Below are positions 38,026 to 46,808 of a stretch of DNA of 64,000 nt, piece by piece. Both the position numbers and the translations under genes were made by a program. Position 1 is the stretch's first letter. Each line of letters begins with the position of its first letter. The DNA comes from Clostridia bacterium. GTDB taxonomy: Bacteria > Bacillota > Clostridia > Oscillospirales > Acutalibacteraceae. The stretch spans positions 1 through 64,000 of the forward strand of contig JAKSQP010000004.1 of the NCBI GenBank assembly GCA_024404025.1, written 5' to 3'. The notes beneath the pieces are model-generated. The model did not search any database. It was given only the letters and a program-made list of their open reading frames with translations, and had not been told where the DNA came from.

Positions 38026-38322
38026 TTACATCATGCCGTCAAAGAATTCGATTGTTTTGGAATCCTCGGTAAGAGTAACGATTGCCTTTTTGCGGGAAGC
38101 TGTGTAGCCCTCAAAACGGCCGTATCTTCTGAGCTTACCGTCAACATTGATGGTGTTTACCTTTGATACCTTAACGCCGAAAAGCTCTTCAACTGCCTTG
38201 GCAATTTCAATCTTGTTAGCGTCCTTGGCAACATCGAAGGTGTATTTGCGGTCTGCAATACCGTCCATGCTGTTTTCTGTGATAACGGGACGGAGGATTA
38301 TATCCTGTGCTGATTTGCTCAT
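38026..38322 (-). CDS. rplW: 50S ribosomal protein L23
   Basis: 98 residues. [20 protein letters not shown], then the KANVGK-like loop region and [12 protein letters not shown]. Docking site for trigger factor and SRP. Overlaps rplD by 4 nt. Confidence 0.97.
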   Translation of the reverse strand: MSKSAQDIILRPVITENSMDGIADRKYTFDVAKDANKIEIAKAVEELFGVKVSKVNTINVDGKLRRYGRFEGYTASRKKAIVTLTEDSKTIEFFDGMM

Positions 38323-38942
38323 GCGTAAACCTCCTCGATCTTGCTTACGGCATCCTTAAGAACTACAACTGTGTCGCAGTTAAGAAGATCGTAAACATTA
38401 AGTGTTGAAGCAAGAGTTGTCTTTACGCCTGCGATGTTGCGGGCTGAACGGTAGATAACATCATTCTTCTCGGGAAGAACGAAGAGAACCTTCTTGCCGG
38501 TCTCAAGTGATTTAACAACCTTTGCCATTTCCTTTGTCTTGATGTTTTCAAGAGTAAGGCTTTCAAGAACGATGAGCTCGCTGTCTGCAACCTTTGCAGA
38601 GAGAGCCGATCTGATAGCAAGTCTTCTGACTTTCTTGTTAACATCCTTATGATATTTGCGGGGCTTGGGTCCGTGGGAGATGCCGCCGTGATACCACTGG
38701 GGAGCTCTTGTTGAACCCTGTCTTGCACGGCCTGTGCCCTTCTGTTTCCAGGGCTTCTTGCCGCCGCCGCTGACTTCTGATCTGGTCAGAGTAGACTGTG
38801 TGCCCTGACGCTGATTTGCGAGATAAGCTACTACGCAAAGATGCATTGCAGGAATGCTGGGCTCGATGCCGAAGATGCCGTCTGCAAGCTCGATATCGGA
38901 AACCTTCTTACCTGTCATGTCAAAAACTGATACTGTAGGCAT
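38319..38942 (-). CDS. rplD: 50S ribosomal protein L4
   Basis: 207 residues. [20 protein letters not shown] is the extended tunnel loop of L4. In E. coli L4 represses the S10 operon by attenuation in the rpsJ leader. Here the operon also has a long leader with a terminator-like stem, but a link to L4 is only a guess. Confidence 0.97.
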   Translation of the reverse strand: MPTVSVFDMTGKKVSDIELADGIFGIEPSIPAMHLCVVAYLANQRQGTQSTLTRSEVSGGGKKPWKQKGTGRARQGSTRAPQWYHGGISHGPKPRKYHKDVNKKVRRLAIRSALSAKVADSELIVLESLTLENIKTKEMAKVVKSLETGKKVLFVLPEKNDVIYRSARNIAGVKTTLASTLNVYDLLNCDTVVVLKDAVSKIEEVYA

Positions 38943-38960
38943 TCTTTTCTACTCCTTTCC

Positions 38961-39593
38961 TTATGCTTTAATTGAATTGCGGATAACAACGATGCCGTTC
39001 TTGGGGCCGGGGATGGCGCCCTTGATAGCGATGAGGTTGTTTTCTGCGTCAACCTTTGCTACTGAGAGATTCTGAATTGTAACTCTTTCGCAGCCGAGAT
39101 GGCCTGCAAGCTTCTTTCCCTTATAAACTCTTGAAGGATCGGAGCAAGCACCGAGGGAACCTGCATGTCTTGCAACAGGACCTGTGCCGTGTGATTCTTT
39201 GAGTCTTGAGAAGTTCCATCTCTTGATGGAGCCTGCTGTGCCCTTACCTTTGCTGGTGCCGACAACGTCAACCTTGTCGCCTGCAGCGAAGATGTCTGCC
39301 TTAATGATGTCGCCAACATTAACACTTGCCATATCGTCAAGCTTGAACTCCTTGAGAGTCTTCTTGTAAGCAACGCCTGCTTTGTCGAAGTGACCCTTCT
39401 GGGGCTTGTTGACACGCTGAACTTTAACATCGCCGAAACCAAGCTGAGCTGCTTCATAACCGTCATTTTCAACTGTTTTCTTGAGAACGACTGTGCAGGG
39501 GCCTGCTTCAACAACTGTTACGGGAATAACGTTTCCCTTTTCGTCGAAGATCTGAGTCATACCGATCTTCTTGCCAATGATTGCTTTCTGCAT
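38961..39593 (-). CDS. rplC: 50S ribosomal protein L3
   Basis: 210 residues. [20 protein letters not shown] and the W-loop region [20 protein letters not shown] with its long central extension. One of two primary 23S assembly initiators. Confidence 0.98.
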   Translation of the reverse strand: MQKAIIGKKIGMTQIFDEKGNVIPVTVVEAGPCTVVLKKTVENDGYEAAQLGFGDVKVQRVNKPQKGHFDKAGVAYKKTLKEFKLDDMASVNVGDIIKADIFAAGDKVDVVGTSKGKGTAGSIKRWNFSRLKESHGTGPVARHAGSLGACSDPSRVYKGKKLAGHLGCERVTIQNLSVAKVDAENNLIAIKGAIPGPKNGIVVIRNSIKA

Positions 39594-39651
39594 ATTTTTT
39601 CCTCCTTGGTTATTGGTTGACTTTCGCCAACTTGACCTGCATTAGCTGAAA

Positions 39652-39963
39652 TTAAAGTTTGATTTCGATTTCAACGCCTGCGGGAAGTTCAAGGCCTGTG
39701 AGAGCCTCTACTGTTTTGGGTGTGGGATTGATAATGTCGATCAATCTCTTGTGGGTTCTCTGCTCGAACTGTTCACGGCTGTCTTTATACTTATGAACAG
39801 CACGAAGAATAGTTACGATTTCCTTCTCTGTCGGAAGGGGAACGGGGCCGGAAACCTGAGCGCCTGTTCTCTTTGCGGTTTCAACGATCTTTTCCGATGC
39901 CTTGTCTACGAGGCTGTGATCGTATCCCTTGAGTCTGATTCTGATTTTTCCCATAGCTGCCAT
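39652..39963 (-). CDS. rpsJ: 30S ribosomal protein S10
   Basis: 103 residues. [20 protein letters not shown] and the C-terminal [20 protein letters not shown] identify S10, which also serves as NusE in antitermination. The first ATG is preceded by AAGGAGG at 8 nt; a second in-frame ATG three codons later is possible. First gene of the array. Confidence 0.98.
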   Translation of the reverse strand: MAAMGKIRIRLKGYDHSLVDKASEKIVETAKRTGAQVSGPVPLPTEKEIVTILRAVHKYKDSREQFEQRTHKRLIDIINPTPKTVEALTGLELPAGVEIEIKL

Positions 39964-40418
39964 TTGGAACGCCTCCTTAAAAATTTGGCGGGCTGCAAAT
40001 TGTTGAAAACCGACCCGGGTGTTTCAACCCGTCCGATTTAAAAACCGGAAAACTATATTTCCGGGTAAGCCTTCGCTCATTTGCACACTTGTATCCGAAA
40101 AACGACCCCGTCCGGGAATGACGGACCGCCCCTGCTCCGCTGCTCAGCCATTCCGGCTTCATGCCGACATATTTTTCATCATTTTACTCAAAGAAGCCGT
40201 GAATCGCAAGCTTCAACGGGTTTTGAGCAAACTGACGAAAAACCTGATCGGCATTCGGCAAGGCACGGCAGAAGCCGCAGCGCTTACGAATACATTCGCC
40301 CGGTTTGAAATCGGACATACTCAGCAGAAATTCCCCGCTTCGAAGAGCGGCCACCTCCTGCGTCATCGCATATCTGCATTTTGGCAAGTGGGCATAATAC
40401 GCCTACTTCCCAGCATGC
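39964..40418 (-). promoter_or_regulatory. Long 5' leader of the S10 operon with terminator-like hairpin
   Basis: From the predicted start (about 40418) to the rpsJ ATG is about 455 nt. Minus-strand structures include an early hairpin (AAGTAGGC/GCCCACTT, near 40385-40410), GTCCG/CGGAC followed by GGGGTCGTTTTT (about 40099-40128) and CCGGAAA/TTTCCGG followed by TTTTT (40040-40064), the last being a good intrinsic terminator 76 nt before rpsJ. This suggests attenuation or autogenous control. A possible 44-codon reading frame (40184-40318, minus) with a CIRKRCGFC segment lies within it but has no convincing ribosome-binding site. Confidence 0.6.
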
Positions 40419-40424
40419 TCAAGT

Positions 40425-40454
40425 ATAATATCACAAATGATATATCAATGTCAA
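40425..40454 (-). promoter_or_regulatory. Promoter of the S10 operon
   Basis: Minus-strand perfect -35 TTGACA (40449-40454) and -10 TATTAT (40425-40430) at 18 nt. No better promoter is seen closer to rpsJ. Confidence 0.8.
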
Positions 40455-40633
40455 TACCTTTTTTCAAATTTTTTCATTCTTTTTTCGGCTCTGAAATCAA
40501 GCAATATCAAGCAGTTCAGCTCTTTATTGTGCTGAAACAATATTTCCTCAAAATGCACATATATAAAAGGTATATATAATAATTATTTAAACCACAACAT
40601 AATGTGGTGAAAAAAATATTTTTTTACGATATA

Positions 40634-40662
40634 TTGATTCACCGTTTTTTATATGTTATCAT
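40634..40662 (+). promoter_or_regulatory. Promoter of the small unknown gene
   Basis: -35 TTGATT (40634-40639), 17-nt spacer, -10 TATCAT (40657-40662) with an extended -10 TG one base before. A short palindrome CCACAACATAATGTGG about 30 nt upstream (40591-40606) could be an operator. Confidence 0.68.
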
Positions 40663-40707
40663 ACATTTAGAATATATTGAATAACAAACTCGAAAGGAAT
40701 AATTTTT

Positions 40708-41016
40708 ATGATAGGTCTCGGCAAATGGGAATTCAGCGTTAAATCCATGTTTTATTCCGGCAAAGTCAGGCTGGATATTTTTGATGACGGCGGAAATTAC
40801 GGCTATAAGCTCATTATCCCCGGCATGAAAATCCCGAAGATAGATGTGATAAGTATTAAAGAAGAAGGAAATACCGTTGAAGCTATCCTTCAGGCGCCCG
40901 TTCTGCCCGGCAAAGATGTTCTTGTTCATGCGGAATTTGACGGCGACAATGTTGAAGGCTATGCCAAAGTGCCCGTTTTCGGCAAAATAAAGATGATTGA
41001 CGGCCACAGAGTCTGA
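40708..41016 (+). CDS. Small protein of unknown function, 102 aa
   Basis: I do not recognise a family. The protein is 102 residues, soluble, with alternating charged and hydrophobic residues suggesting a small beta-rich fold. No cysteines, no signal peptide and no membrane segment. AAAGGAAT precedes the ATG, and it has its own promoter and terminator. It is divergent from the S10 operon. Composition and codon use match the neighbours, so it looks like a real, native gene. Confidence 0.8.
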   Translation: MIGLGKWEFSVKSMFYSGKVRLDIFDDGGNYGYKLIIPGMKIPKIDVISIKEEGNTVEAILQAPVLPGKDVLVHAEFDGDNVEGYAKVPVFGKIKMIDGHRV

Positions 41017-41024
41017 AATCCATA

Positions 41025-41068
41025 TAAAAACCAGCTGTACCTCGCCTGAGATACAGCCGGTATTTTTA
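41025..41068. terminator. Bidirectional terminator
   Basis: Arms ACCAGCTGTACCTC and GAGATACAGCCGGT pair with two mismatches around GCCT. A and T tracts on both sides let it serve the small unknown gene and the convergent antiporter gene. Confidence 0.85.
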
Positions 41069-42355
41069 TACCTTTGCAGGGGCTTCTCTGTTCTTGCGTT
41101 CCTTTCCGAGATCCTTCGGGCTGATTTCGCCCGCCTTTGCGAGCGCCCATTTCGTCATAACCGGGCCGAAAAGTTCATAGATGAGAACGGAGAAAAGAAT
41201 GATATTTCTGATGATAACGCCGATTTCGCCGATTTCGGTTGACGCCATAACCGTTACGCTCATTCCGAGAGCAACACCCGCCTGCGGCATAAGGGTTATG
41301 CCGAGATATTTCTGCGTAAGCGGCTCACACTTTGTGATCTTTGCGCTTGCGTAGGCGCCGAGATATTTACCTGCCACTCTCGAAAGTATATAGGCAACGC
41401 CGATTCCGATTATTGCGGTGTCCGCAAAAACATCAAGCTCCAGCTCCGAGCCGCTCAAAACGAAGAAAAGAGCGAAAAGCGGAACGGTCCATTTATCGGT
41501 TTTATCCATAATTTCAGCCGAAAAATCGCAGAGATTGCAAAACATCGTGCCGAGCATCATGCAAACAAGAAGAGTTGAAAAGCCGATATTAACTCCTCCG
41601 ATTTCAATTTTCAGCATAGAAATTGCAACGGTGAGCATAACGAAGGTTATTGAAAGGCAGAGTCTTTTGCTGTTTGAATTGAAAAACTTTTCGCAGACGG
41701 TAAAAAGCACACCCATAAGTGCGCCCAGAAGAAGCGAGCAGACAATTTCGAGGATCGGCTCAACGGCAATCGCAACAAAGCTGAATTCTCCGTTTACCAT
41801 TGCCTTTGCAACTCCGAACGAAATTGCAAAAATGATAAGTCCGACTGCGTCATCAATTGCAACTATGGGCAGCAGAAGGTCCGTGAGCTTGCCCTTTGCC
41901 TTATATTGACGAACTACCATAAGGGTAGCCGCAGGAGCGGTTGCGGCGGCGATGGCGCCGAGGATGACCGCCATCGGAATCGGGAGTTTGTCTCCGAGTG
42001 CGAAATGAAGTCCGATAAGAACGGCATCAACACAGAGAGTTGCAACAACAGCCTGCCAGATTCCTATAAAGGTTGCCTGGCCGCCGATTTTTTTAAGCTG
42101 CGAAAGTCTGAATTCATTGCCGATGGTGAAAGCTATGAAGCCGAGAGCAATATCGGAGATGATTTTATATTCACTTACATTTTCAATTGATGTGAAGCCG
42201 AGCCCCGCAATGCCGAGCCTGCCGAGGCAGTAAGGTCCGATAAGGATTCCCGCAATAAGATAAGCCGTTACCGAGGGCAAACCGAGAGGTTTTGTGACAC
42301 GGGTCATAAAAAGACCCGCCGCAAGCGCAACTCCGACGCTTAAAATAGTTACCAT
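41066..42355 (-). CDS. Cation:proton antiporter (CPA family)
   Basis: A 429-residue membrane protein with about 12 helices, starting inside the first one. The region LPIVAIDDAVGLIIF carries the paired aspartates expected at the ion-binding site of Na+/H+ exchanger-like antiporters, and the preceding AIAAATAPAATLMVV is the crossing-helix segment. It lacks the RCK/TrkA domains of full KefB/C proteins. Likely exchanges Na+ or K+ for H+, which would complement the Na+ pump encoded nearby. AAGGTG precedes the ATG. Confidence 0.87.
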   Translation of the reverse strand: MVTILSVGVALAAGLFMTRVTKPLGLPSVTAYLIAGILIGPYCLGRLGIAGLGFTSIENVSEYKIISDIALGFIAFTIGNEFRLSQLKKIGGQATFIGIWQAVVATLCVDAVLIGLHFALGDKLPIPMAVILGAIAAATAPAATLMVVRQYKAKGKLTDLLLPIVAIDDAVGLIIFAISFGVAKAMVNGEFSFVAIAVEPILEIVCSLLLGALMGVLFTVCEKFFNSNSKRLCLSITFVMLTVAISMLKIEIGGVNIGFSTLLVCMMLGTMFCNLCDFSAEIMDKTDKWTVPLFALFFVLSGSELELDVFADTAIIGIGVAYILSRVAGKYLGAYASAKITKCEPLTQKYLGITLMPQAGVALGMSVTVMASTEIGEIGVIIRNIILFSVLIYELFGPVMTKWALAKAGEISPKDLGKERKNREAPAKV

Positions 42356-42391
42356 TTTTACACCTTAATTCAAATTTATTTCCAAATATAT

Positions 42392-42420
42392 GGTATATCA
42401 CAACGATATGGCTTTGTCAA
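42392..42420 (-). promoter_or_regulatory. Promoter of the antiporter gene
   Basis: Perfect -35 TTGACA (42415-42420), 17-nt spacer, -10 TATACC (42392-42397) with an extended TG one base before it, on the minus strand. Confidence 0.65.
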
Positions 42421-42487
42421 TGAATTTGCAGGATTTTCGGCATTCCGGAGCCTGTATATTTTATTGTATATTATTTTCATCAGCCGC

Positions 42488-42516
42488 TTGCATTCGCAGG
42501 CGGTGTAAATTATAAT
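42488..42516 (+). promoter_or_regulatory. Promoter of the GH78-like gene
   Basis: -35 TTGCAT (42488-42493) and perfect -10 TATAAT (42511-42516) at 17 nt. This rules out a start at the in-frame TTG (42516) and leaves a leader of about 20 nt. Confidence 0.78.
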
Positions 42517-42542
42517 TGAATCATCCCGAAAGGAGAATGACT

Positions 42543-44627
42543 ATGAAAAAACTTGAATTCCTCTGCGCAAAGCCCGTATGGGAAAAATCCATGCAGACCG
42601 AAATGAATCATTCGCTCGTGTTTTCCGCAGAGTTTGACGGCACGGAAGAAGCCGTTCTCTGCATTGCGGCGCAGGCGAGATACCAGATATTTTTAAACGG
42701 AAATTTCTTCGCCGCAGGGCCGGCAAGAGCAGGCCACGGATTTTTCCGCATTGATCGCTATGAGCTTAAAAATCCCTCCGAAAAAAACATCGTTGAAATC
42801 ATTGTTGCGGGATATAATTCAAACAGCTTCTGGCTGACCGATCAGCCTTCATTCCTCTGCGCCGAAATCATCCGCAGCGGAACCGTAATAGCCGCAACGG
42901 GCAAAAACTTCACCGCAAAACGCTTTTCCGAAAGGCTGAAAAAGGTTCAGCGTTATTCTTTTCAGCGTCCGTTCGTCGAGGTTTACGATTATTCAAAGAG
43001 AAATAACAAAACTGTTGAGCTTGAAGAATGCGAAGCCAAGGCTTTTATAGACAGAAACGCACCTTATTGCGAATACGGAAAGATTTTCGCAAAAACCGTT
43101 CTTTCGCAGGGCACCGTTTCAAAGGAGCTTATGCCGAAAACCTTCAATGACCGTTCGCTGATGAAAACCGATGAAAAGCTCAAGGGCTTTGATTTCAAAG
43201 AGCTTGAATGCTGCTCTGTCAATGAGGCATATAAGTTCAGAAGCAAGCTCAAAAGCAGAAATATTCCGTTTGAAGAAATTTCGGTCCCGGATAAGGGAAC
43301 AGTTGTTTTTGATATGGGAATCATCACAACGGGTTATGCCGAAATTCTTTTTGAAAGCGAAAATGCCGGCACGCTTTATGCCGTTATCAACGAAATGCTG
43401 CCCGAAAACAACATACCCGACCCCGGCAGAGACAGCTGTTCAAATGTTATCAAATGGACTTTTGACAAGGGCGGAAAACATCATTTCATCACATTTGAGC
43501 CCTATGATTATAAATATATTCAGCTCATTTTCACCGGCACAGGAGCAAAGATAACCGGAGTTTCGCAGATAAGAGAAGTCTATCCCGAAAGCAAACTCGT
43601 AAAAAGCAGAAAAATGCCCGACGAAGCGCTTCAGAAAATATACGATGCCGCAAAGGAAAGCTTCGTTCAGAATGCGACGGATATTTTCACCGACTGCCCC
43701 GGCAGAGAGCGTGCCGGATGGCTCTGCGACAGCTTTTTCACTGCAAGAGTTGAAAATTCACTGACGGGAAAAAGCCTCGTTGAAAAGGACTTCCTTGAGA
43801 ATTTCATAATGCCTGAAAGCTTCAAGGTCATTCCCGAGGGAATGATCCCCTGCTGTTACCCTGCCGATCACTATGACGGTCTGTTCATCCATAACTGGGC
43901 AATGTGGTATGTGCTTCAGCTTCGTGAATATCTTGCAAGAACGGGCGACAGAGAAGTTATTGACAATGCAAAGGAAAGGATGCTTTCTCTTCTTCGCTTC
44001 ACCGAGAAATATGAAAACGAAAACGGTCTGCTTCAGGATCTTGACAGCTGGATCTTCGTTGAATGGTCCGAAGCCAACGACTATGTGCTGGACATAAACT
44101 ATCCGACCAATATGCTCTATTCGATGATGCTCGATGCGCTTGCGGAGCTTTACGGCATGCCGGAGCTTTCCGCAAAAGCCGACAAGCTGCGCAAAACAAT
44201 CATTGAAATTGCGTTTGACGGTAAATTCTTCCGTGATAATTCCGTTCTTGATAAGAACGGAAAAGCGATTCTGACCGAAAACTGCTCCGAAACCTGCCAG
44301 TATTATGCTTTCTTCTCCGGCACGGCAACAAAAGAAACTTTTCCGGAGCTTTATGAAACAATGATGGCCGAATTCGGCCCGAACCGTGACACAAAGAAAA
44401 CTTATCCGAAGATTCCCAAATCCAATGCCTTCATCGGCAATTATCTGCGCCTTGAACTGATGTTCAGGGACGGAATGTATGACAAAATGCTTTCGGAAAT
44501 AAAGGCGTTTTTCCTGCCTATGGCTGAAACAACGGGCACACTCTGGGAAAATATGTATCCCAACTGCAGCTGCAATCACGGCTTCGCAAGCCATGTTATT
44601 TATTGGCTCAACTCAATATTCAAATAA
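42543..44627 (+). CDS. GH78-like alpha-L-rhamnosidase
   Basis: A 694-residue cytoplasmic protein (no signal peptide). An N-terminal beta-sandwich portion (about 1-340) precedes an (alpha/alpha)6 barrel beginning around 375 with TDIFTDCPGRERAGWLCDS, the form of the GH78 catalytic motif containing the acid residues. GTLWENM and CNHGFASHV near the C-terminus match the late barrel motifs of the family. It probably releases terminal rhamnose or a related deoxysugar. The identity of several motif residues differs from plant-type rhamnosidases, so the exact sugar is open. ATG 42543 has AAAGGAG 7 nt upstream. It ends at a strong terminator. Confidence 0.78.
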   Translation: MKKLEFLCAKPVWEKSMQTEMNHSLVFSAEFDGTEEAVLCIAAQARYQIFLNGNFFAAGPARAGHGFFRIDRYELKNPSEKNIVEIIVAGYNSNSFWLTDQPSFLCAEIIRSGTVIAATGKNFTAKRFSERLKKVQRYSFQRPFVEVYDYSKRNNKTVELEECEAKAFIDRNAPYCEYGKIFAKTVLSQGTVSKELMPKTFNDRSLMKTDEKLKGFDFKELECCSVNEAYKFRSKLKSRNIPFEEISVPDKGTVVFDMGIITTGYAEILFESENAGTLYAVINEMLPENNIPDPGRDSCSNVIKWTFDKGGKHHFITFEPYDYKYIQLIFTGTGAKITGVSQIREVYPESKLVKSRKMPDEALQKIYDAAKESFVQNATDIFTDCPGRERAGWLCDSFFTARVENSLTGKSLVEKDFLENFIMPESFKVIPEGMIPCCYPADHYDGLFIHNWAMWYVLQLREYLARTGDREVIDNAKERMLSLLRFTEKYENENGLLQDLDSWIFVEWSEANDYVLDINYPTNMLYSMMLDALAELYGMPELSAKADKLRKTIIEIAFDGKFFRDNSVLDKNGKAILTENCSETCQYYAFFSGTATKETFPELYETMMAEFGPNRDTKKTYPKIPKSNAFIGNYLRLELMFRDGMYDKMLSEIKAFFLPMAETTGTLWENMYPNCSCNHGFASHVIYWLNSIFK

Positions 44628-44631
44628 AGCA

Positions 44632-44664
44632 AACCTCCGCAGCGCCGGCTGCGGAGGAATTTTT
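44632..44664. terminator. Bidirectional terminator
   Basis: Perfect 10-bp stem CCTCCGCAGC/GCTGCGGAGG (44635-44658) with a GCCG loop, then ATTTTT on the + strand. It serves the convergent GH78-like and isomerase-like genes. Confidence 0.92.
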
Positions 44665-45415
44665 ATGTGTATATTCTTCTGAATTCCGAAAGGCTTTCTT
44701 CGGGCGGCAGAAGCGGACCGTATTCGAGCCCTACGCTTCCGGCATATCCCATATCTTCAAGAGCATTGAAAATGACCTTATAATCGTTTTCGCCGTATTG
44801 AAGCTCGTTTCTGCCCGGATGGCCCGCAGCGTGAATATGAGCGATCAGCGGCAAATTATCACGGATATTGTTGATTATGTTTCCCTCCGTGACCTGCTGA
44901 TGATAAATGTCAAAAACGACCTTTATGTTTTCGCTTCCGACCTCCCGGATAATTTCAAACGCCTCTGCGCTTGACGGCAGATAATATCCTTTATGGTTAT
45001 AAAGAACGTTGAGCGGCTCAACAAGCAGAATTATGCCCGCTTCTTCAAGAATCGGAGCGGCAAGGCGAAGCGTTGCAACGATATTGCCATGCTGAATTTC
45101 TCTGCTTTCGCCGGTATCCTGACCGACCTGCGTTATCATCATACCTGCGCCGAGCTTTTTCGCCGCCGCAATGCTTTCCTTAAGGCACTCAAGCCAATGA
45201 GCCTGAAAAGCGATATCGGTCAGCCTGAAATCCGAGGTGCAGATACTTATGAGCTTCATATCAAGCTTTTTCAGCGTTTCCGAAACCTTTTCAGCATCAA
45301 GCTCCGACCAGTTATAGGTTTCAACGGTGTCAAATCCGCAGTTTTTTATCTTCTGCAGCGCATCGCAGAAATCATCTTTTCCGAAAAAACACGGAACGGG
45401 AATATCGAATTTCAT
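44663..45415 (-). CDS. Hydroxypyruvate isomerase-like TIM-barrel protein
   Basis: A 250-residue AP-endonuclease-2/xylose-isomerase-like barrel. The metal-site residues are visible: Glu in LVEPLNVLYN, Asp-x-x-His in VVFDIYHQQVTEGN, HIHAAGHPGRNE and the final Glu in VGLEYGP. This set of motifs matches the Hyi/OtnI group, which interconverts hydroxypyruvate or oxo-tetronates with aldehydes, more closely than other sugar epimerases. ATG 45415 has GAGGAG 7 nt upstream. It lies downstream of the aldolase and aminotransferase genes but behind a terminator, so it is a separate unit. Confidence 0.8.
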   Translation of the reverse strand: MKFDIPVPCFFGKDDFCDALQKIKNCGFDTVETYNWSELDAEKVSETLKKLDMKLISICTSDFRLTDIAFQAHWLECLKESIAAAKKLGAGMMITQVGQDTGESREIQHGNIVATLRLAAPILEEAGIILLVEPLNVLYNHKGYYLPSSAEAFEIIREVGSENIKVVFDIYHQQVTEGNIINNIRDNLPLIAHIHAAGHPGRNELQYGENDYKVIFNALEDMGYAGSVGLEYGPLLPPEESLSEFRRIYT

Positions 45416-45439
45416 AAGCATTCTCCTCTCTGATAGCTA

Positions 45440-45467
45440 TTATTACATAAAAATATTTGATTATCAA
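45440..45467 (-). promoter_or_regulatory. Probable promoter of the isomerase-like gene
   Basis: Minus-strand -35 TTGATA (45462-45467) with TAATAA or AATAAT at 16-17 nt. It lies 25 nt from the start codon, after the upstream terminator. Confidence 0.45.
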
Positions 45468-45479
45468 CCCGAAAAAAGA

Positions 45480-45513
45480 AAAAACCGAGACATAAGTCTC
45501 GGATTTTTCTCGT
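45480..45513. terminator. Terminator after the aldolase gene
   Basis: Stem CCGAGAC/GTCTCGG with ATAA loop, and T-runs on both strands. It separates the aldolase gene from the isomerase-like gene. Confidence 0.85.
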
Positions 45514-45549
45514 ATAAAACGGGGGGACAAAAGATGGTAGTGTGTAAAA

Positions 45550-46749
45550 TTATTTTTCAGCCTGCTTTGAATACTTCTTGAGATAAATAACTCTCATAAG
45601 AAGAGCTTCAACGGGATTGATGGCTTTCGGCTCGCCGAAAACCTTGCTGCCGAGCAGGGTGACGGACGCTTTGCTCATAATCATATCAACTGCTTCCGCA
45701 TCGCCTTCAACGGCTCCGCAGCAGAGAGCGCCCTGATCTTTGAGGAGAACGGCATTTTTGCCTTTGATGGCCTTGCCGATCTTATCATAATCATTAACGG
45801 TTTTGATTTTTGTTCCGCATATCTGGGCAAAATCATCAAGCAGAGGCTTCATGGTTTTGCCGAGAGAAGAAACGGCAACGGTTTCTTTTTCGCCGTTATG
45901 GATAATGTAGTTGAAATCGGGACGGGAGATATAAACCTCACGGTGAGCATTTGCTGTTTCGGCAACCGCTCCATTGGTTGTTCCGTCTGCCAGATCCATT
46001 GAGATTTCGGAGCCGTCAGCCGCATTTTTGAGGGTGATTTTTCCGCTTTCTCTGTTAATGGAACTATTATACAACATTGACTTTTCAATTTCAACCGTTT
46101 TTTTCGAATTTGTTATTCTTCTTGCCATTTTTGCACAGAAATCTCCGAGGTTATCCGAGTTTATTCCGAACTTTGATTTTGCGGAAGCAAGAATATATTC
46201 TGCGCAGACTTTTTCAAGTGAGCTTGCAACTTCAAAGGCTTCTTCAAGGTCTTTTCCGAAGCAGACTGCTCCGTGGTGAGCCATAATAACAGCCTTTGAC
46301 GGGCTCATTTTAAGAGCTGACGAAACGCCCTTCTTGAGCTTCTTTGTGCCGGGAAGTCCGTATGCTCCGATGAAAATTTTATCGCCGATAATGCTCTTTG
46401 CTTCGCCTGCAACATTATCAATGCCTTCCTTGAGAGCGCTTATGATTGAAGCTGCCTTCTGATGGGTATGGATAACGAAGCCTGCCTCGGGATATTCCTT
46501 ATAAACCTCTGCGTGAACGCCTTTTTCCGATGAGGGCTTGATATCTCCGCTCCATTCAAGAGTTTCGATTGCAACTTCAACGATATCATCGGGAGTAAGG
46601 CCGATATAAGGCTTTCCGCTCGGAGTAATAACAAAAGTTTTATCGTCAACACGGCAGCTTACATTGCCCCAGGTTCTTGCGATAAGACCTGTTTCAACGA
46701 GCTTTTCGCCTGCTTCGATAACAAGCTTTTTTGCAGTTAAAACATCCAT
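45550..46749 (-). CDS. Tandem class II aldolase/adducin-domain protein, second domain degenerate
   Basis: A 399-residue protein made of two class II aldolase-like domains. The first (about 1-205) has the zinc site: Glu in SSEKGVHAEVY, HTHQ near residue 94 and AHHG near 156. The second (about 235-390) keeps the layout (HREVYISRPDFNYIIHNGE, LLKDQGALCCG) but lacks the metal histidines, with HNG in place of HTH and KDQG in place of NHG. Most family members are single-domain of about 200-230 residues. It follows the aminotransferase gene by 59 nt, across a partial terminator. The first domain is probably an active sugar-phosphate or 2-oxoacid aldolase; the substrate is unknown. Confidence 0.82.
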   Translation of the reverse strand: MDVLTAKKLVIEAGEKLVETGLIARTWGNVSCRVDDKTFVITPSGKPYIGLTPDDIVEVAIETLEWSGDIKPSSEKGVHAEVYKEYPEAGFVIHTHQKAASIISALKEGIDNVAGEAKSIIGDKIFIGAYGLPGTKKLKKGVSSALKMSPSKAVIMAHHGAVCFGKDLEEAFEVASSLEKVCAEYILASAKSKFGINSDNLGDFCAKMARRITNSKKTVEIEKSMLYNSSINRESGKITLKNAADGSEISMDLADGTTNGAVAETANAHREVYISRPDFNYIIHNGEKETVAVSSLGKTMKPLLDDFAQICGTKIKTVNDYDKIGKAIKGKNAVLLKDQGALCCGAVEGDAEAVDMIMSKASVTLLGSKVFGEPKAINPVEALLMRVIYLKKYSKQAEK

Positions 46750-46767
46750 AGTTTATTCCTTTCAAAA

Positions 46768-46795
46768 CAGGCAGGAGGGTTTCTCCTGCCCGTTT
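46768..46795 (-). terminator. Hairpin between aminotransferase and aldolase genes
   Basis: GGCAGGAG and CTCCTGCC form a stem with TGTTTTG following on the minus strand. It may partially terminate, lowering aldolase transcription relative to the aminotransferase. Confidence 0.6.
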
Positions 46796-46808
46796 GATTC
46801 AAATTGAA

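Noticed and set aside
40019..40579. 186-codon + strand frame over the S10 leader
   Set aside because: Runs through the leader and promoter of the S10 operon, with no ribosome-binding site and no family resemblance.
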